From assembly GCA_963780165.1 (NCBI GenBank), contig CAWABB010000007.1, positions 124,001-188,000 on the forward strand: DNA of 64,000 nucleotides, given 5' to 3'. This DNA is from CAWABB01 sp963780165 (GTDB lineage Bacteria; Bacteroidota; Ignavibacteria; UBA10030; UBA6906). This document shows, piece after piece, positions 31,866-41,445 of this stretch. The notes under the pieces are model-generated. The model had not been told where the DNA came from. It ran no database searches and saw only the letters and a list, made by a program, of their open reading frames with translations. Numbering within the stretch: the first letter of the stretch is position 1; every line of letters starts with the position of its first letter. Both the position numbers and the translations under genes were made by a program.

Positions 31866-33344
31866 ATGGAACAGATCCGCGTGGTCCCCAACTATGTCCG
31901 GGGCGAGTTCTCCGCGAGCACAGCCCCGCGCGTTGCGGAGGTCGTCGACCCCGCGACGGCGGCCGTTCTTGCACGCGTGCCACTGTCTTCGGCGGCCGAT
32001 GTCGACTCGGCCGCGGCGTCGGCCTATGCAGCCTTCCCTGCATGGCGTGACACGCCGGCTGTGGACCGCGTACAGTACCTGTTCAGGTTGAAGTCCTTCC
32101 TTCACGACGAGTTCGAGGATCTGGCGCGGACGATCACGCTCGAATGCGGGAAGACCCTCGGCGAATCCAGGGCGGAGCTGCAGCGCGCCATCGAGAACGT
32201 GGAAGTCGCCTGCGGGATTCCCGCGCTGATGCAGGGGACCTTCTCCGAGAATATTGCGCGCGGGATCGACGAGATCATGATCCGCCAGCCGCTCGGCGTC
32301 GGCGCATGCATTTCGCCGTTCAACTTTCCCGCGATGATTCCGTTCTGGTTCTTCCCGTACGCGATCGCCTGCGGGAACACGTACATCGTCAAGCCCTCCG
32401 AGCGCGTGCCGTTAACGATGGAGAAGGTCTTTCGGCTGATTCATCGCCTTGGTTTGCCGCCCGGTGTGCTGAATATGGTGCAGGGGGGGAAGGAGACCGT
32501 TGAAGCGATTCTCGACCATCCCCGTATCCGCGCCATCAGTTTCGTGGGGTCGACGCCAGTCGCCCGGGCGATCTATGCGCGGGCCGCGGCACACGGGAAG
32601 CGCGTCCAGGCGCAGGGAGGCGCCAAGAATCCCGTCGTCGTGCTCCCCGATGCTGACATGGCGATGGCCACCCGGATCGTGGCGGACAGCGCCTTCGGGT
32701 GCGCCGGGCAACGCTGCCTTGCCGCGTCCCTGGCCATCACCGTTGGAGAGGCCCGGCGGACATTTGAGGAAGCGATCGCCGATGCCGCAGCGTCGCGCAA
32801 GACCGGGAACGGACTCGACGAGTCAGTCGAAATGGGGCCGGTCATATCCTCCGCCAGCCGGGAGCGGATCGAAGCCATGATTCAAGCGGCGTCACGCGAG
32901 GGAGGAACGGTCCGCGTTGACGGCCGGACTGCCTCCATCCCCGGACATCAGCACGGATTCTTCGTTCGCCCGACAGTGGTCGACAACGTTCCACGTTCGG
33001 GAGACGTCTTCCGGACGGAAATCTTTGGCCCGGTGCTCGGCCTGTTGCATGCAGAGTCGGTGGACGACGCAATCGGCATCGTCAACAGCGGATCGTACGG
33101 CAACATGGCCTGCCTCTTCACCGGAAGCGGGGTGGCCGCGCGGACATTCCGGAACAGCGTTGACTGCGGCAATGTCGGGATCAACGTCGGGGTCGCCGCG
33201 CCCATGGCGTTCTTTCCGTTCAGCGGATGGCGCGAGAGCTTCTTCGGCGATCTGCACGCGCAGGGGCAGCACGCGGTGGAGTTCTTCACGCAGACGAAAG
33301 TTGTCGTGGAACGCTGGCCCGGTGAGTGGTCGCGGAAGTTCTGA
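31866..33344 (+). CDS. iolA: methylmalonate/malonate-semialdehyde dehydrogenase (acylating)
   Basis: The 492-residue aldehyde dehydrogenase matches the MmsA/IolA group: IRVVPNYVRGEF at the start, GACISPFNFPAMIPFWF, the CoA-type GGAKNPVVVLPDAD (in place of the usual ELGGK) and the catalytic Cys of GCAGQRC (about residue 284). It oxidises malonate semialdehyde to acetyl-CoA and CO2 with CoA and NAD+. The ATG at 31866 follows the iolD stop by 25 bp. It closes the inositol pathway in this operon. Confidence 0.95.
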   Translation: MEQIRVVPNYVRGEFSASTAPRVAEVVDPATAAVLARVPLSSAADVDSAAASAYAAFPAWRDTPAVDRVQYLFRLKSFLHDEFEDLARTITLECGKTLGESRAELQRAIENVEVACGIPALMQGTFSENIARGIDEIMIRQPLGVGACISPFNFPAMIPFWFFPYAIACGNTYIVKPSERVPLTMEKVFRLIHRLGLPPGVLNMVQGGKETVEAILDHPRIRAISFVGSTPVARAIYARAAAHGKRVQAQGGAKNPVVVLPDADMAMATRIVADSAFGCAGQRCLAASLAITVGEARRTFEEAIADAAASRKTGNGLDESVEMGPVISSASRERIEAMIQAASREGGTVRVDGRTASIPGHQHGFFVRPTVVDNVPRSGDVFRTEIFGPVLGLLHAESVDDAIGIVNSGSYGNMACLFTGSGVAARTFRNSVDCGNVGINVGVAAPMAFFPFSGWRESFFGDLHAQGQHAVEFFTQTKVVVERWPGEWSRKF

Positions 33345-33446
33345 CGCGCATTTTTCGCCGTCTCGCGAAATCCGCCGATGCACGACGTTCATCCATAGGC
33401 TGTCCCCCTCACAGACGCACACAACCACATCGGCAGATACCCGACC

Positions 33447-34343
33447 ATGAACATTGCCAACGCTCCCTGTTCCTGGGGAGTCCTTGAGTTTGACCTGGAA
33501 GGCGACGTTGCCGCGTACGGCAAGGTCCTCGATGAAATGAGGGAGACCGGGTACGCCGCGACCGAACTGGGCGATTGGGGATTCATGCCCACGACGCCCG
33601 AACAGTTGCGTCCGGAACTCGCAACGCGCGGTCTTGCGCTCCTCGGAGCCTTCGTCCCTGTTGCGTTTGCGGACGCGTCGAGCCATCCAGGTGGAGTGGC
33701 GACGGCGCTCCGCACTGCCCGCCTTCTCGCCGGGACGGCGGGCACGGAGCCGTTCATCGTGCTCGCCGACGACAATGGGAAGAACCCGGCGCGCACGAAG
33801 AACGCCGGTCGGATTCGTCCGGAACACGGCCTCAGCGAGAACCTGTGGCGCACGTTCGCGGAGGGCGTCACGCTCATCGCCCGCGCGGTGCTGGACGAGA
33901 CAGGGCTCAGGACTGTGTTCCATCACCACTGCGCGGGATTCGTGGAGACGCCTGTGGAAATCGACCGGTTGCTCGCGCTTACCGATCCCCGGCTCGTGGG
34001 CCTCTGCCTGGACACCGGTCACTGCGCGTTCGGAGGCGGGGATCCTGTCTCGGCGATCAGGACGTACGGCAGGCGGATCTGGCACATGCATTTCAAAGAT
34101 TGTGATCCGCGAGTCGCAGACGAGTCGCGGAAGAACGGGTGGGACTATTTTGGATCGGTGCGCAAGGGGATCTTCTGCGAACTCGGGAAGGGGGCGGTGG
34201 ATTTTCCCGGCGTGTTGTCCGCACTTCGGGAGATCGGCTTCGACGACTGGGCAGTGGTCGAGCAGGACGTCCTTCCCGGCATGGGAAGCCCGCGCGAGTG
34301 CGCGCGGCGGAATCGGGCATACCTACGAACACTCGGACTCTGA
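33447..34343 (+). CDS. iolE: myo-inosose-2 dehydratase
   Basis: The 298-residue TIM-barrel protein has the IolE start (NIANAPCSWGVLEF) and metal-site blocks TELGDWGFMP, VFHHHCAGFVE, LCLDTGHCAFGGGDP, HMHFKDCD and VVEQDVLPG. IolE dehydrates 2-keto-myo-inositol. It lies 102 bp after iolA, the longest gap in the operon, and 3 bp before iolG. Confidence 0.95.
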   Translation: MNIANAPCSWGVLEFDLEGDVAAYGKVLDEMRETGYAATELGDWGFMPTTPEQLRPELATRGLALLGAFVPVAFADASSHPGGVATALRTARLLAGTAGTEPFIVLADDNGKNPARTKNAGRIRPEHGLSENLWRTFAEGVTLIARAVLDETGLRTVFHHHCAGFVETPVEIDRLLALTDPRLVGLCLDTGHCAFGGGDPVSAIRTYGRRIWHMHFKDCDPRVADESRKNGWDYFGSVRKGIFCELGKGAVDFPGVLSALREIGFDDWAVVEQDVLPGMGSPRECARRNRAYLRTLGL

Positions 34344-34346
34344 CAC

Positions 34347-35363
34347 ATGAACTCAACTCTTCGCGTCGGCGTTATCGGGGCCGGCCGCATCGGCATCCTC
34401 CACTGCGAAAATCTTGCGACACGGATCCCCGGGGCGGCCGTGACGGCGCTAGCTGAACCCGACCACGAACGACTCCGCGCCACCGCTGCTCGCTTCGCCA
34501 TACAGACGGCGGAAACCGACTACCGGAAGATCCTGAAGGATCCCGCCATCGACGCTGTGGCCATCTGCTCGCCCACCGACCTCCACACACAGATGGTGCG
34601 CGACGCTGCTGCCGCGGGAAAGCACATCTTCTGCGAAAAGCCCATCGACCTCTCCCTCGACCGGATCCGCGAGACGCTCGTCGCGGTGGAGCGGTCGGGC
34701 GTAGCGCTGATGGTTGGATTCAACAGACGGTTTGATGCCAACTTCATGAAGGTCAGGGAGCTCGTCCGCGCGGGCAAAGTCGGATCCGTCCATATCGTCC
34801 GGATCACCAGTCGAGATCCCGGGCCGCCGCCGGCGTCCTATATCGCAGTGTCGGGCGGGCTCTTCCTCGACATGGCGATTCACGATTTCGACATGGCGCG
34901 CTACCTGGCGGGTGACGAGATCGAAGAGGTCTATGCGCGCGGCGAGGTTCTCGTGGATCCGATGTTCCGCGAGGCTGGGGACATCGATACCGCGGTGACG
35001 ACGCTACGCTTCAGAGGGGGAGCGATCGGAACCATCGACAACAGCCGGAAAGCCGTGTATGGGTACGACCAGCGGGTCGAGGTCTTCGGATCGGAAGGGA
35101 TGGCGACAGTCGCAAACAACAGTCCTGACACGCACAGTCTCAGCGATCGGTCCGGCACCCATGCATCGCTCCCGCTCCATTTCTTCATGGACCGCTACGT
35201 GGAATCGTATCGGACCGAGATGATCGCGTTCGTCGAGGCCGTCAGGAACGGGACCGAGCCGCCGGTGGGGGGGATGGACGGCCTGCTTTCGGTCGCGATC
35301 GGCCTCGCCGCGAAGAGGTCTGTCGCCGAAAATCGTCCCGTCCGGGTTGCAGAGCTGCTGTGA
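34347..35363 (+). CDS. iolG: myo-inositol 2-dehydrogenase
   Basis: The 338-residue Gfo/Idh/MocA enzyme has a Rossmann NAD site (VGVIGAGRIGILH), the EKP catalytic lysine motif (FCEKPIDLSLD) and MAIHDFDMARYL with the catalytic Asp/His pair of inositol dehydrogenases. It starts the pathway by oxidising myo-inositol to 2-keto-inositol. No signal peptide is present, unlike the exported relative at 12327. The stop overlaps the ABC transporter start. Confidence 0.93.
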   Translation: MNSTLRVGVIGAGRIGILHCENLATRIPGAAVTALAEPDHERLRATAARFAIQTAETDYRKILKDPAIDAVAICSPTDLHTQMVRDAAAAGKHIFCEKPIDLSLDRIRETLVAVERSGVALMVGFNRRFDANFMKVRELVRAGKVGSVHIVRITSRDPGPPPASYIAVSGGLFLDMAIHDFDMARYLAGDEIEEVYARGEVLVDPMFREAGDIDTAVTTLRFRGGAIGTIDNSRKAVYGYDQRVEVFGSEGMATVANNSPDTHSLSDRSGTHASLPLHFFMDRYVESYRTEMIAFVEAVRNGTEPPVGGMDGLLSVAIGLAAKRSVAENRPVRVAELL

Positions 35364-36919
35364 TCCCTACGGGACATACCGGGGACGGGACCCCTGCAGG
35401 GCCTGGCGGAGTCCAGCGTCCCGGGCCGGTCCTGACCATGGATGGCATCCGCAAGACTTTTCCTGGGGTCGTCGCGCTCGACGGCGTGCATCTGGATGTC
35501 CGCCGCGGCGAAGTCCATGTCCTGCTGGGAGAGAACGGCGCCGGCAAGTCCACGCTGATGAAGATCCTCGGCGGTGCGCTGAGGAAAGAACAGGGGTCGA
35601 TTATCCTGGAGGGTGAGCGGGTCGCCATCGACGATCCTCGCCAGGCCCAGGAACTTGGCGTCGCGATCATCTATCAAGAGCTTCACCTCGTTCCGCATCT
35701 CAGTGTCGGCGAGAATATCCTCCTGGGCCGGGAGCCTGTCCGGCCGACGGGACTCATCGATCAGGCCCGCCTCCTCCGCGAGGCGCAGGCAATCCTGGAT
35801 AGCCTGCACACCGGCCTCGACGCCCGCACGACTGTCCGTTCCCTCAGCGTTGCACATCAGCAGGTGGTGGAAATCGTCCGCGCCATCTCTCTGAACGCGC
35901 GGCTCCTGGTCATGGACGAGCCAACCTCGGCGCTGACGGAGAGCGAGATCCGAACGCTGTTTGACACCATCCGGAGGCTGAAGCAGTCGGGCGTCTCCGT
36001 CATTTATAGCTCTCATCGCCTCGAGGAGATCTTCGAAATCGGAGACAGGGTGACGGTGTTGCTGGATGGCAGGAACGTGGGCACGTACGATCTGGACAAG
36101 GTCACGCGTCCCGAACTCGTCCGCCTGATGGCCAACCGTGAGATCAAGGAACATTTCCCGCGCGTCAGCGTTCCCCGCGGTGAAGAGGTTCTGAGGGTCA
36201 GCCACCTTTCGCGCGAAGGCGTCCTCCATGACATCAGCTTTGCGCTGCATCGCGGTGAGATTCTGGGCATAGCCGGCGTTGTCGGGTCAGGCCGCACCGA
36301 GCTCGCGCGAGCCGTGTTCGGGCTGGACCGTCCGGTATCCGGCGAGATCCGGATCAGAGGCGCGCGTGCGGGACGCATGACTCCGGCGCGGGCAATCCGC
36401 ACCGGCATCGGGTTCCTGACCGAGGACCGCAAATCCCAGGGGTTGATTCTCAAGCTTTCCGTGAGGGAAAATATCGTCCTGGCTTCGCTCGACCGGATGT
36501 CCACCCTGGGAGTGGTCCGTACCGGGGAAGAAGAAGCCGCAGCGAGCAGGTTCGTCGAGGAGCTGCGCATCAGGACCCCCGGCATCGGGCAACGGGTGAT
36601 GGCATTAAGCGGCGGAAACCAGCAGAAAGTCCTGCTCAGCCGCTGGCTCTGTTCGAAAGCGGAGATCTTCATATTCGACGAACCGACGCGAGGTATCGAC
36701 GTGGGGTCGAAGGTCGAGATCTACCGCCTGATGAACACGCTCACCAGACAGGGTGCGGGCATCCTGATGATTTCGTCCGACCTCCCGGAAATCCTCGGCA
36801 TGAGCGACCGCATCCTCGTGATGCGCAGCGGTGCCGTGGTGGCGGAGATCGAGGCTGCGAACGCGACGCAGGAGTCAATCCTGAGTCACGCGCTACTCCA
36901 CCAGGAGTCTGCAGTATGA
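35360..36919 (+). CDS. sugar ABC transporter ATPase, RbsA/MglA type (probable inositol uptake)
   Basis: The 519-residue protein has two ABC domains, as in RbsA, MglA and the inositol transporter IatA. The first has Walker A GENGAGKST and Walker B LLVMDEPTSAL; the second has a degenerate Walker A (GVVGSGRTE), the signature LSGGNQQKV and Walker B IFIFDEPTRGID. The first signature is LSVAHQQVVEI. It starts at GTG 35360 overlapping iolG; ATG 35438 is an alternative that begins right at the conserved domain. Operon position makes myo-inositol the likely cargo. Confidence 0.93.
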   Translation: MIPTGHTGDGTPAGPGGVQRPGPVLTMDGIRKTFPGVVALDGVHLDVRRGEVHVLLGENGAGKSTLMKILGGALRKEQGSIILEGERVAIDDPRQAQELGVAIIYQELHLVPHLSVGENILLGREPVRPTGLIDQARLLREAQAILDSLHTGLDARTTVRSLSVAHQQVVEIVRAISLNARLLVMDEPTSALTESEIRTLFDTIRRLKQSGVSVIYSSHRLEEIFEIGDRVTVLLDGRNVGTYDLDKVTRPELVRLMANREIKEHFPRVSVPRGEEVLRVSHLSREGVLHDISFALHRGEILGIAGVVGSGRTELARAVFGLDRPVSGEIRIRGARAGRMTPARAIRTGIGFLTEDRKSQGLILKLSVRENIVLASLDRMSTLGVVRTGEEEAAASRFVEELRIRTPGIGQRVMALSGGNQQKVLLSRWLCSKAEIFIFDEPTRGIDVGSKVEIYRLMNTLTRQGAGILMISSDLPEILGMSDRILVMRSGAVVAEIEAANATQESILSHALLHQESAV

Positions 36920-37872
36920 TTCAGGGGACCAGATTCCGGCTGCGGGGCCGGCAATTCGGCACGCTCATCGGGCTCATCGGTCTCTCGGTCGTGTTGACCA
37001 TTTTGACGCCGTATTTCTTGACAGTCTCAAATCTCGTCAACGTGGTCCAGCAGAGCGCGATCATCGCCATCGTGGCGGCCGGGATGACGTTTGTGATCAT
37101 CAGCGGCGGAATCGATCTCTCCGTCGGCTCGATCGTGGCGCTGTGCGGGCTGGTCGTCGCCGACCTTCTCCACGCAGGGTGGCCCGTTCCGGCGGCGATC
37201 GGGGGTGGACTGCTGGTCGGTTTGCTGGGAGGGGTGATCAACGGCATCCTCGTCACCTTCGGGAAGCTTCCTCCGTTCATCGCGACCCTCGGGACGATGA
37301 GTGCGGGGCGAGGGCTCGCGCTGATGTACACCGGAGGCGCGCCGATCTCCGGGTTCGAGAGCAGCTTTCGCGTACTGGCCACCGGCGCACCCCTCGGCAT
37401 CCCTGCGCCGGTGCTCGTCATGCTTGCGGTCTTCGTCCTCATGCACTTCGTCCTGACCCGGACGAAGGTCGGTCGGTATTCCTACGCGATCGGCGGCAAC
37501 GAGGAGGGGGCGACCCTCTCCGGGGTCAACGTGGTGTTCCATAAGACCGTCGTCTATGCGCTGTGCGGGGTGCTGAGTGCGCTTGCGGCCGTGCTGCTCA
37601 CGGCGCGGCTCAATTCCGCTCAGCCCGTGGCCGGGACCTCGTACGAGCTTGACGCCATCGCGGCCGCGGTGATAGGCGGGACCAGCCTGCTCGGAGGAGA
37701 GGGGACACTTCTGGGCACGCTCGTCGGAGCGCTCATCATGGGAGTCCTGCGCAACGGTCTGAACCTGCTCAACGTGTCATCGTACCTGCAGCAGGTCGCC
37801 ATCGGCGCGGTCATCATCATCGCGGTCTTTGTCGACCTGGCATTGAAGCGCCGCCAGCAGTCCTCACGCTAA
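36916..37872 (+). CDS. sugar ABC transporter permease, RbsC type
   Basis: The 318-residue protein has about nine or ten membrane helices and the RbsC family blocks ISGGIDLSVGSIVALCG, FIATLGTMSAGRGLA and AIGGNEEGATLSGVNV. The start overlaps the ATPase stop (ATGA). It forms the membrane channel with the preceding ATPase and the following binding lipoprotein. Confidence 0.94.
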   Translation: MIQGTRFRLRGRQFGTLIGLIGLSVVLTILTPYFLTVSNLVNVVQQSAIIAIVAAGMTFVIISGGIDLSVGSIVALCGLVVADLLHAGWPVPAAIGGGLLVGLLGGVINGILVTFGKLPPFIATLGTMSAGRGLALMYTGGAPISGFESSFRVLATGAPLGIPAPVLVMLAVFVLMHFVLTRTKVGRYSYAIGGNEEGATLSGVNVVFHKTVVYALCGVLSALAAVLLTARLNSAQPVAGTSYELDAIAAAVIGGTSLLGGEGTLLGTLVGALIMGVLRNGLNLLNVSSYLQQVAIGAVIIIAVFVDLALKRRQQSSR

Positions 37873-37885
37873 CAGGAGGTTCACG

Positions 37886-38854
37886 ATGCACCGCCACGCA
37901 CCATACATGCTTCTCCTCCTTGCACTGCTCATTCCGGGATGCGGCAGGGATAAGGACTCGAAGACGTCCGGCCCCACAATCGGGTTTGCGCTGACGACCC
38001 TGAACAACCCGTTCTTCATCGACGTGAAGAATGGGGCAGAAGAAGCGGCCCGGAGTTGCGGCGCGACGCTCATCCTGCAGGCCGCGGAACGGGACATCGA
38101 CGTCGAAAAGCAGATGCAGATCGTCGAGAACCTGATCGAGCGGAAGGTCGATGCCATCTGCATTACGCCGAACGGGAGCCGGGAGATCGTTCCGGCGATT
38201 CTCAAAGCGAACGCCGCCGGCATTCCGGTGTTCATTGTCGACAGCAGGGTGGACGAGAAGACGCTCCACGAGGCGGGGGGAACCATCGTCTCGTTTGCGG
38301 GGTCGGACAATTTCGAAGGCGGCCGCCTTGCCGGGGAGTACATCGCATCGCGCCTCGACGGGACGGGGCGGGTGGCGGTCATCGAGGGAGCGACGGGGCA
38401 CGAGACAGGCGACTCGCGCAAGGCGGGCTTCCGGGCCGCAATCGTCAGGTACAGCGACATTCAGGTTGTTGCATCACAGGCCGCTAACATGGACAGGAGC
38501 CTTGGATACACGGTCTTTCAGAATATCCTCCAGGCCCAGCCAGAGGTCCAGGCGGTGTTCGCGTGCAACGACATGATGGCTCTCGGCGCAGTGGAAGCGA
38601 TCGCGGCATCAGGGAGAACAGGCACCGTCATCGTGGTGGGCTTCGACGCGATCGAGGAGGCGAAGGTGGCGATCGCTCAAGGGCAGATGGATGCGACGAT
38701 CGCACAGTATCCGCGAGAGATGGGGCGCGTAGCGGTCGAGAGCGCGTGCCGGGCGATCAGGGGAGAGTCTGTGGAAGCGTTTATCCCAACAAAGATCGAG
38801 CTGGTGACGCAGGAAACGCTCAGGGACTCGACCGCGGGGCGCAGCGGGGTCTGA
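37886..38854 (+). CDS. sugar-binding lipoprotein of the ABC transporter (RbsB type)
   Basis: The 322-residue protein has a lipoprotein signal ending LIPG-C19, then a periplasmic binding protein fold of the LacI/RbsB class: IGFALTTLNNPFF, AICITPNG, IVDSRVD, GTGRVAVIEGA and ACNDMMALGAVEAI. It should capture the sugar or inositol at the outer face of the inner membrane. A clear ribosome site (AACAGGAGG) lies ahead of the ATG, 13 bp after the permease. Confidence 0.94.
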   Translation: MHRHAPYMLLLLALLIPGCGRDKDSKTSGPTIGFALTTLNNPFFIDVKNGAEEAARSCGATLILQAAERDIDVEKQMQIVENLIERKVDAICITPNGSREIVPAILKANAAGIPVFIVDSRVDEKTLHEAGGTIVSFAGSDNFEGGRLAGEYIASRLDGTGRVAVIEGATGHETGDSRKAGFRAAIVRYSDIQVVASQAANMDRSLGYTVFQNILQAQPEVQAVFACNDMMALGAVEAIAASGRTGTVIVVGFDAIEEAKVAIAQGQMDATIAQYPREMGRVAVESACRAIRGESVEAFIPTKIELVTQETLRDSTAGRSGV

Positions 38855-38878
38855 TAACTATCAGAAAGGGTTGGCTCT

Positions 38879-40408
38879 ATGATACTGCGGATGAATCCGG
38901 GCCGCCCGGCGCGATCATGGGTGCGTGCCGCCGCCCTCATGTCGCTCGCGATCGCCCTCGTGCATAGCGAGAGCCTCTCCATGCAACAAGAACGAGTCCC
39001 TGAGTTTGCGGGCACAACAGACGTCGGCGCAGTCCGGCACCCGGGCTCGTCCTCGAGCGACCCGACGTCCGGACAGATCCGCATCAGCGGGAGCGGGGAG
39101 AACATCTGGGGTCGAGCCGATGCCTTCACCTTTGCATGGAAACGAGTGAACGGTGACGTCGCGTGTCGGACGGATATCGCATGGATCGGCACGGGGCGCA
39201 ATCCTCACCGGAAGGCCGGGTGGATGCTGCGGGCAGGCCTCGAAGAGGACGATCCGTACGTTGATGCGGTCCTCCACGGAGACGGCCTGATTTCCATGCA
39301 GTATCGGGCGGTCAAAGGCGGTGAAACGGCGGAGGTGAAGTCCGCCATCACCGGACCCGCGACCATGAGGTTGGAACGCACGGGCAATCAGTTCACCCTG
39401 ACCGTCGAAGACACGCAGGGCTTGCTGCACCCTGCAGGGACCATCAGCGTACCGCTTGCCGGGACGCTCTACGCAGGACTCGTCGTGTGCTCGCACGATT
39501 CGACCGTGTCCGAGACCGCCCTCTTCTCCAATGCGCGCATCCTCGAAACGGGCGTGATTCCCGATACCGCGCGTGTCATCGAGAGCACGCTCGAGACGTT
39601 CGACATCAAGACCGGCATTCGGACGATCGTCCGCCGCGCGCGAGAGCATTTCGAGGCACCGAACTGGAGCCGCGACGGGAAGACGCTCATTTACAACTCG
39701 GCAGGTTTGCTCTACTCCATCCCCGTGGCCGGGGGCGAGCCGCATATGATCAACACAGGCACAGCTATCCACTGCAACAATGACCACGGGCTGTCATGGG
39801 ACGGCAGCAGGCTCGTGGTCAGCCATCAGGGGGATGACGGGAAGTCCAGAATCTATCTCCTGATGGCGGCAGGAGGAGAACCCGCGCTGATCACGGAGAA
39901 CGGTCCGTCGTACTGGCACGGCTGGTCTCCGGACGACAAGACGCTTGCGTATTGCGCCGAGCGGATGGGCGAGTATGACGTGTACACGATTCCGGTCACC
40001 GGCGGCAGCGAGCGACGGCTGACCACAGCCCCGGGACTGGACGACGGGCCGGAGTATTCACCCGACGGGCAAACCATCTACTTCAATTCTGTCCGCACCG
40101 GTCAGATGAAGATCTGGAAGATGAGCCCGGAGGGCTCCGGACAAACCCAGGTGTCGCCGGATGACAACTTCGGCGATTGGTTTCCACACCCGTCGCCCGA
40201 CGGGACCACGATTGTGTTTCTTTCGTATGACAAATCGGTCGAGGGACATCCGCCGAACAAGGATATCGTCCTCCGGTCGATGCCGGCGGGCGGGGGAGAG
40301 GTGAAGACGCTCACGCACCTCTTCGGTGGGCAGGGGACGCTCAACGTGCATTCGTGGTCTCCCGACAGCAGGCGCTTTGCGTTCGTGAGCTACAGACTCG
40401 TGCGATAG
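38879..40408 (+). CDS. exported protein with DUF1349-like and TolB-type beta-propeller domains
   Basis: The 509-residue protein has an N-terminal signal sequence (about 1-33), a concanavalin-like beta-sandwich (about 50-220; GRADAFTFAWKRVNGDV, GWMLRAGLEEDDPYVDAV) and a C-terminal TolB/WD40-like propeller (about 240-505) with repeated NWSRDGKTLIYNS, HGWSPDDKTLAY, EYSPDGQTIYFNS and HPSPDGTTIVFLS blades. Proteins of this composition are common in Bacteroidota sugar clusters; their function is not established. It is co-directional, 24 bp behind the binding protein. Confidence 0.85.
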   Translation: MILRMNPGRPARSWVRAAALMSLAIALVHSESLSMQQERVPEFAGTTDVGAVRHPGSSSSDPTSGQIRISGSGENIWGRADAFTFAWKRVNGDVACRTDIAWIGTGRNPHRKAGWMLRAGLEEDDPYVDAVLHGDGLISMQYRAVKGGETAEVKSAITGPATMRLERTGNQFTLTVEDTQGLLHPAGTISVPLAGTLYAGLVVCSHDSTVSETALFSNARILETGVIPDTARVIESTLETFDIKTGIRTIVRRAREHFEAPNWSRDGKTLIYNSAGLLYSIPVAGGEPHMINTGTAIHCNNDHGLSWDGSRLVVSHQGDDGKSRIYLLMAAGGEPALITENGPSYWHGWSPDDKTLAYCAERMGEYDVYTIPVTGGSERRLTTAPGLDDGPEYSPDGQTIYFNSVRTGQMKIWKMSPEGSGQTQVSPDDNFGDWFPHPSPDGTTIVFLSYDKSVEGHPPNKDIVLRSMPAGGGEVKTLTHLFGGQGTLNVHSWSPDSRRFAFVSYRLVR

Positions 40409-40429
40409 TAATTCAACGAGGCAACGACC

Positions 40430-41431
40430 ATGAAAGTGCTGTTTATCGGCGGGACGGGGAACATCAGCAGGGCTGTCAGCTCTCTCGCTGTTGCCCGGGG
40501 AATCGAACTGTTCCTGCTGAACCGGGGCCAGCGTACGTTGTCCGTTCCCGGCGCCACGACGATCGTGGGAGATGTTACTGCCATGGGCACGAACAGCCAG
40601 CTGCTCGGGCATGCCTGGGACGCGGTCGTGAATTGGATCGCGTTCACCGAACAGGATGTGCAGCGCGACATCGAGATCTTTGCGGGCAGGACGAAGCAGT
40701 ATGTCTTCATCAGCTCCGCGTCGGCCTACCAGAAGCCGCCGAGCCACCCGATCGTGACGGAATCCACTCCTCTCGTGAACCCGTTCTGGCAGTATTCACG
40801 CGACAAGATCGCGTGCGAGCTAAGGTTGATGGCCGAACACAGGAGTGCACGCTTCCCTGTGACGATTGTGCGGCCGTCGCTGACGTACGATACGGTGATT
40901 CCCGTGCCGATCGGCGGGTGGACCGAGTACACGATCGTCGACCGGATACGGGCAGGGCGGCGGATCATTGTGCACGGAGACGGCAGTTCGCTCTGGACGA
41001 TCACGCACGCCGACGATTTCGCCGCGGGATTTCTCGGGCTCCTGGGACATCAACAGGCGATCGGGCAGGCGTTTCACATTACCTCCGACGAGGTGCTGAC
41101 CTGGGATCAGATCTATCAGGCCCTCGCCGACGCGGTCGGTTGTGCGCCGAACATCGTCCATATCCCATCCGATTTCCTCGGCCGGTATGACGAACATCTT
41201 CGGGGCGCACTGCTCGGGGACAAAGCGCACAGCATGATCTTCGACAACACGAAGATCAAGAGATTCGTACCGGGGTTTACCGCGGTGATCCCGTTTCACT
41301 CGGGGATCCGGCGCACAATCAAGTGGTTCGAGGCCGATCCGGCCCGCACGGTCGTTCGGCAAACGACACACGACTTCGTCGACAGAATTCTGGATCACTA
41401 CGACAGGGCGGTGGACGTTCCCGCGCCATAA
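40430..41431 (+). CDS. NAD-dependent epimerase/dehydratase family protein
   Basis: The 333-residue protein is an extended SDR: nucleotide site LFIGGTGNISRAV, FISSASAYQKP in place of the usual SS-x-YG, RPSLTYD, and a HVTSDEV-like block (HITSDEVLTWDQIY). The catalytic YxxxK is represented by YSRDKIACE. It closes the inositol operon. It could act on a sugar or an inositol stereoisomer; the substrate is unknown. The stop codon lies inside a hairpin (41417-41445). Confidence 0.88.
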   Translation: MKVLFIGGTGNISRAVSSLAVARGIELFLLNRGQRTLSVPGATTIVGDVTAMGTNSQLLGHAWDAVVNWIAFTEQDVQRDIEIFAGRTKQYVFISSASAYQKPPSHPIVTESTPLVNPFWQYSRDKIACELRLMAEHRSARFPVTIVRPSLTYDTVIPVPIGGWTEYTIVDRIRAGRRIIVHGDGSSLWTITHADDFAAGFLGLLGHQQAIGQAFHITSDEVLTWDQIYQALADAVGCAPNIVHIPSDFLGRYDEHLRGALLGDKAHSMIFDNTKIKRFVPGFTAVIPFHSGIRRTIKWFEADPARTVVRQTTHDFVDRILDHYDRAVDVPAP

Positions 41432-41445
41432 TGGCGCGACGGAAC
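41417..41445 (+). terminator. hairpin at the end of the inositol operon
   Basis: GTTCC (41417-41421) and CGCGCCA (41422-41428) pair with TGGCGCG (41432-41438) and GGAAC (41441-41445), with a 2-nt bulge and the stop codon TAA in the loop. No U-tract follows, so it may protect or process the 3' end instead of terminating. Confidence 0.45.
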
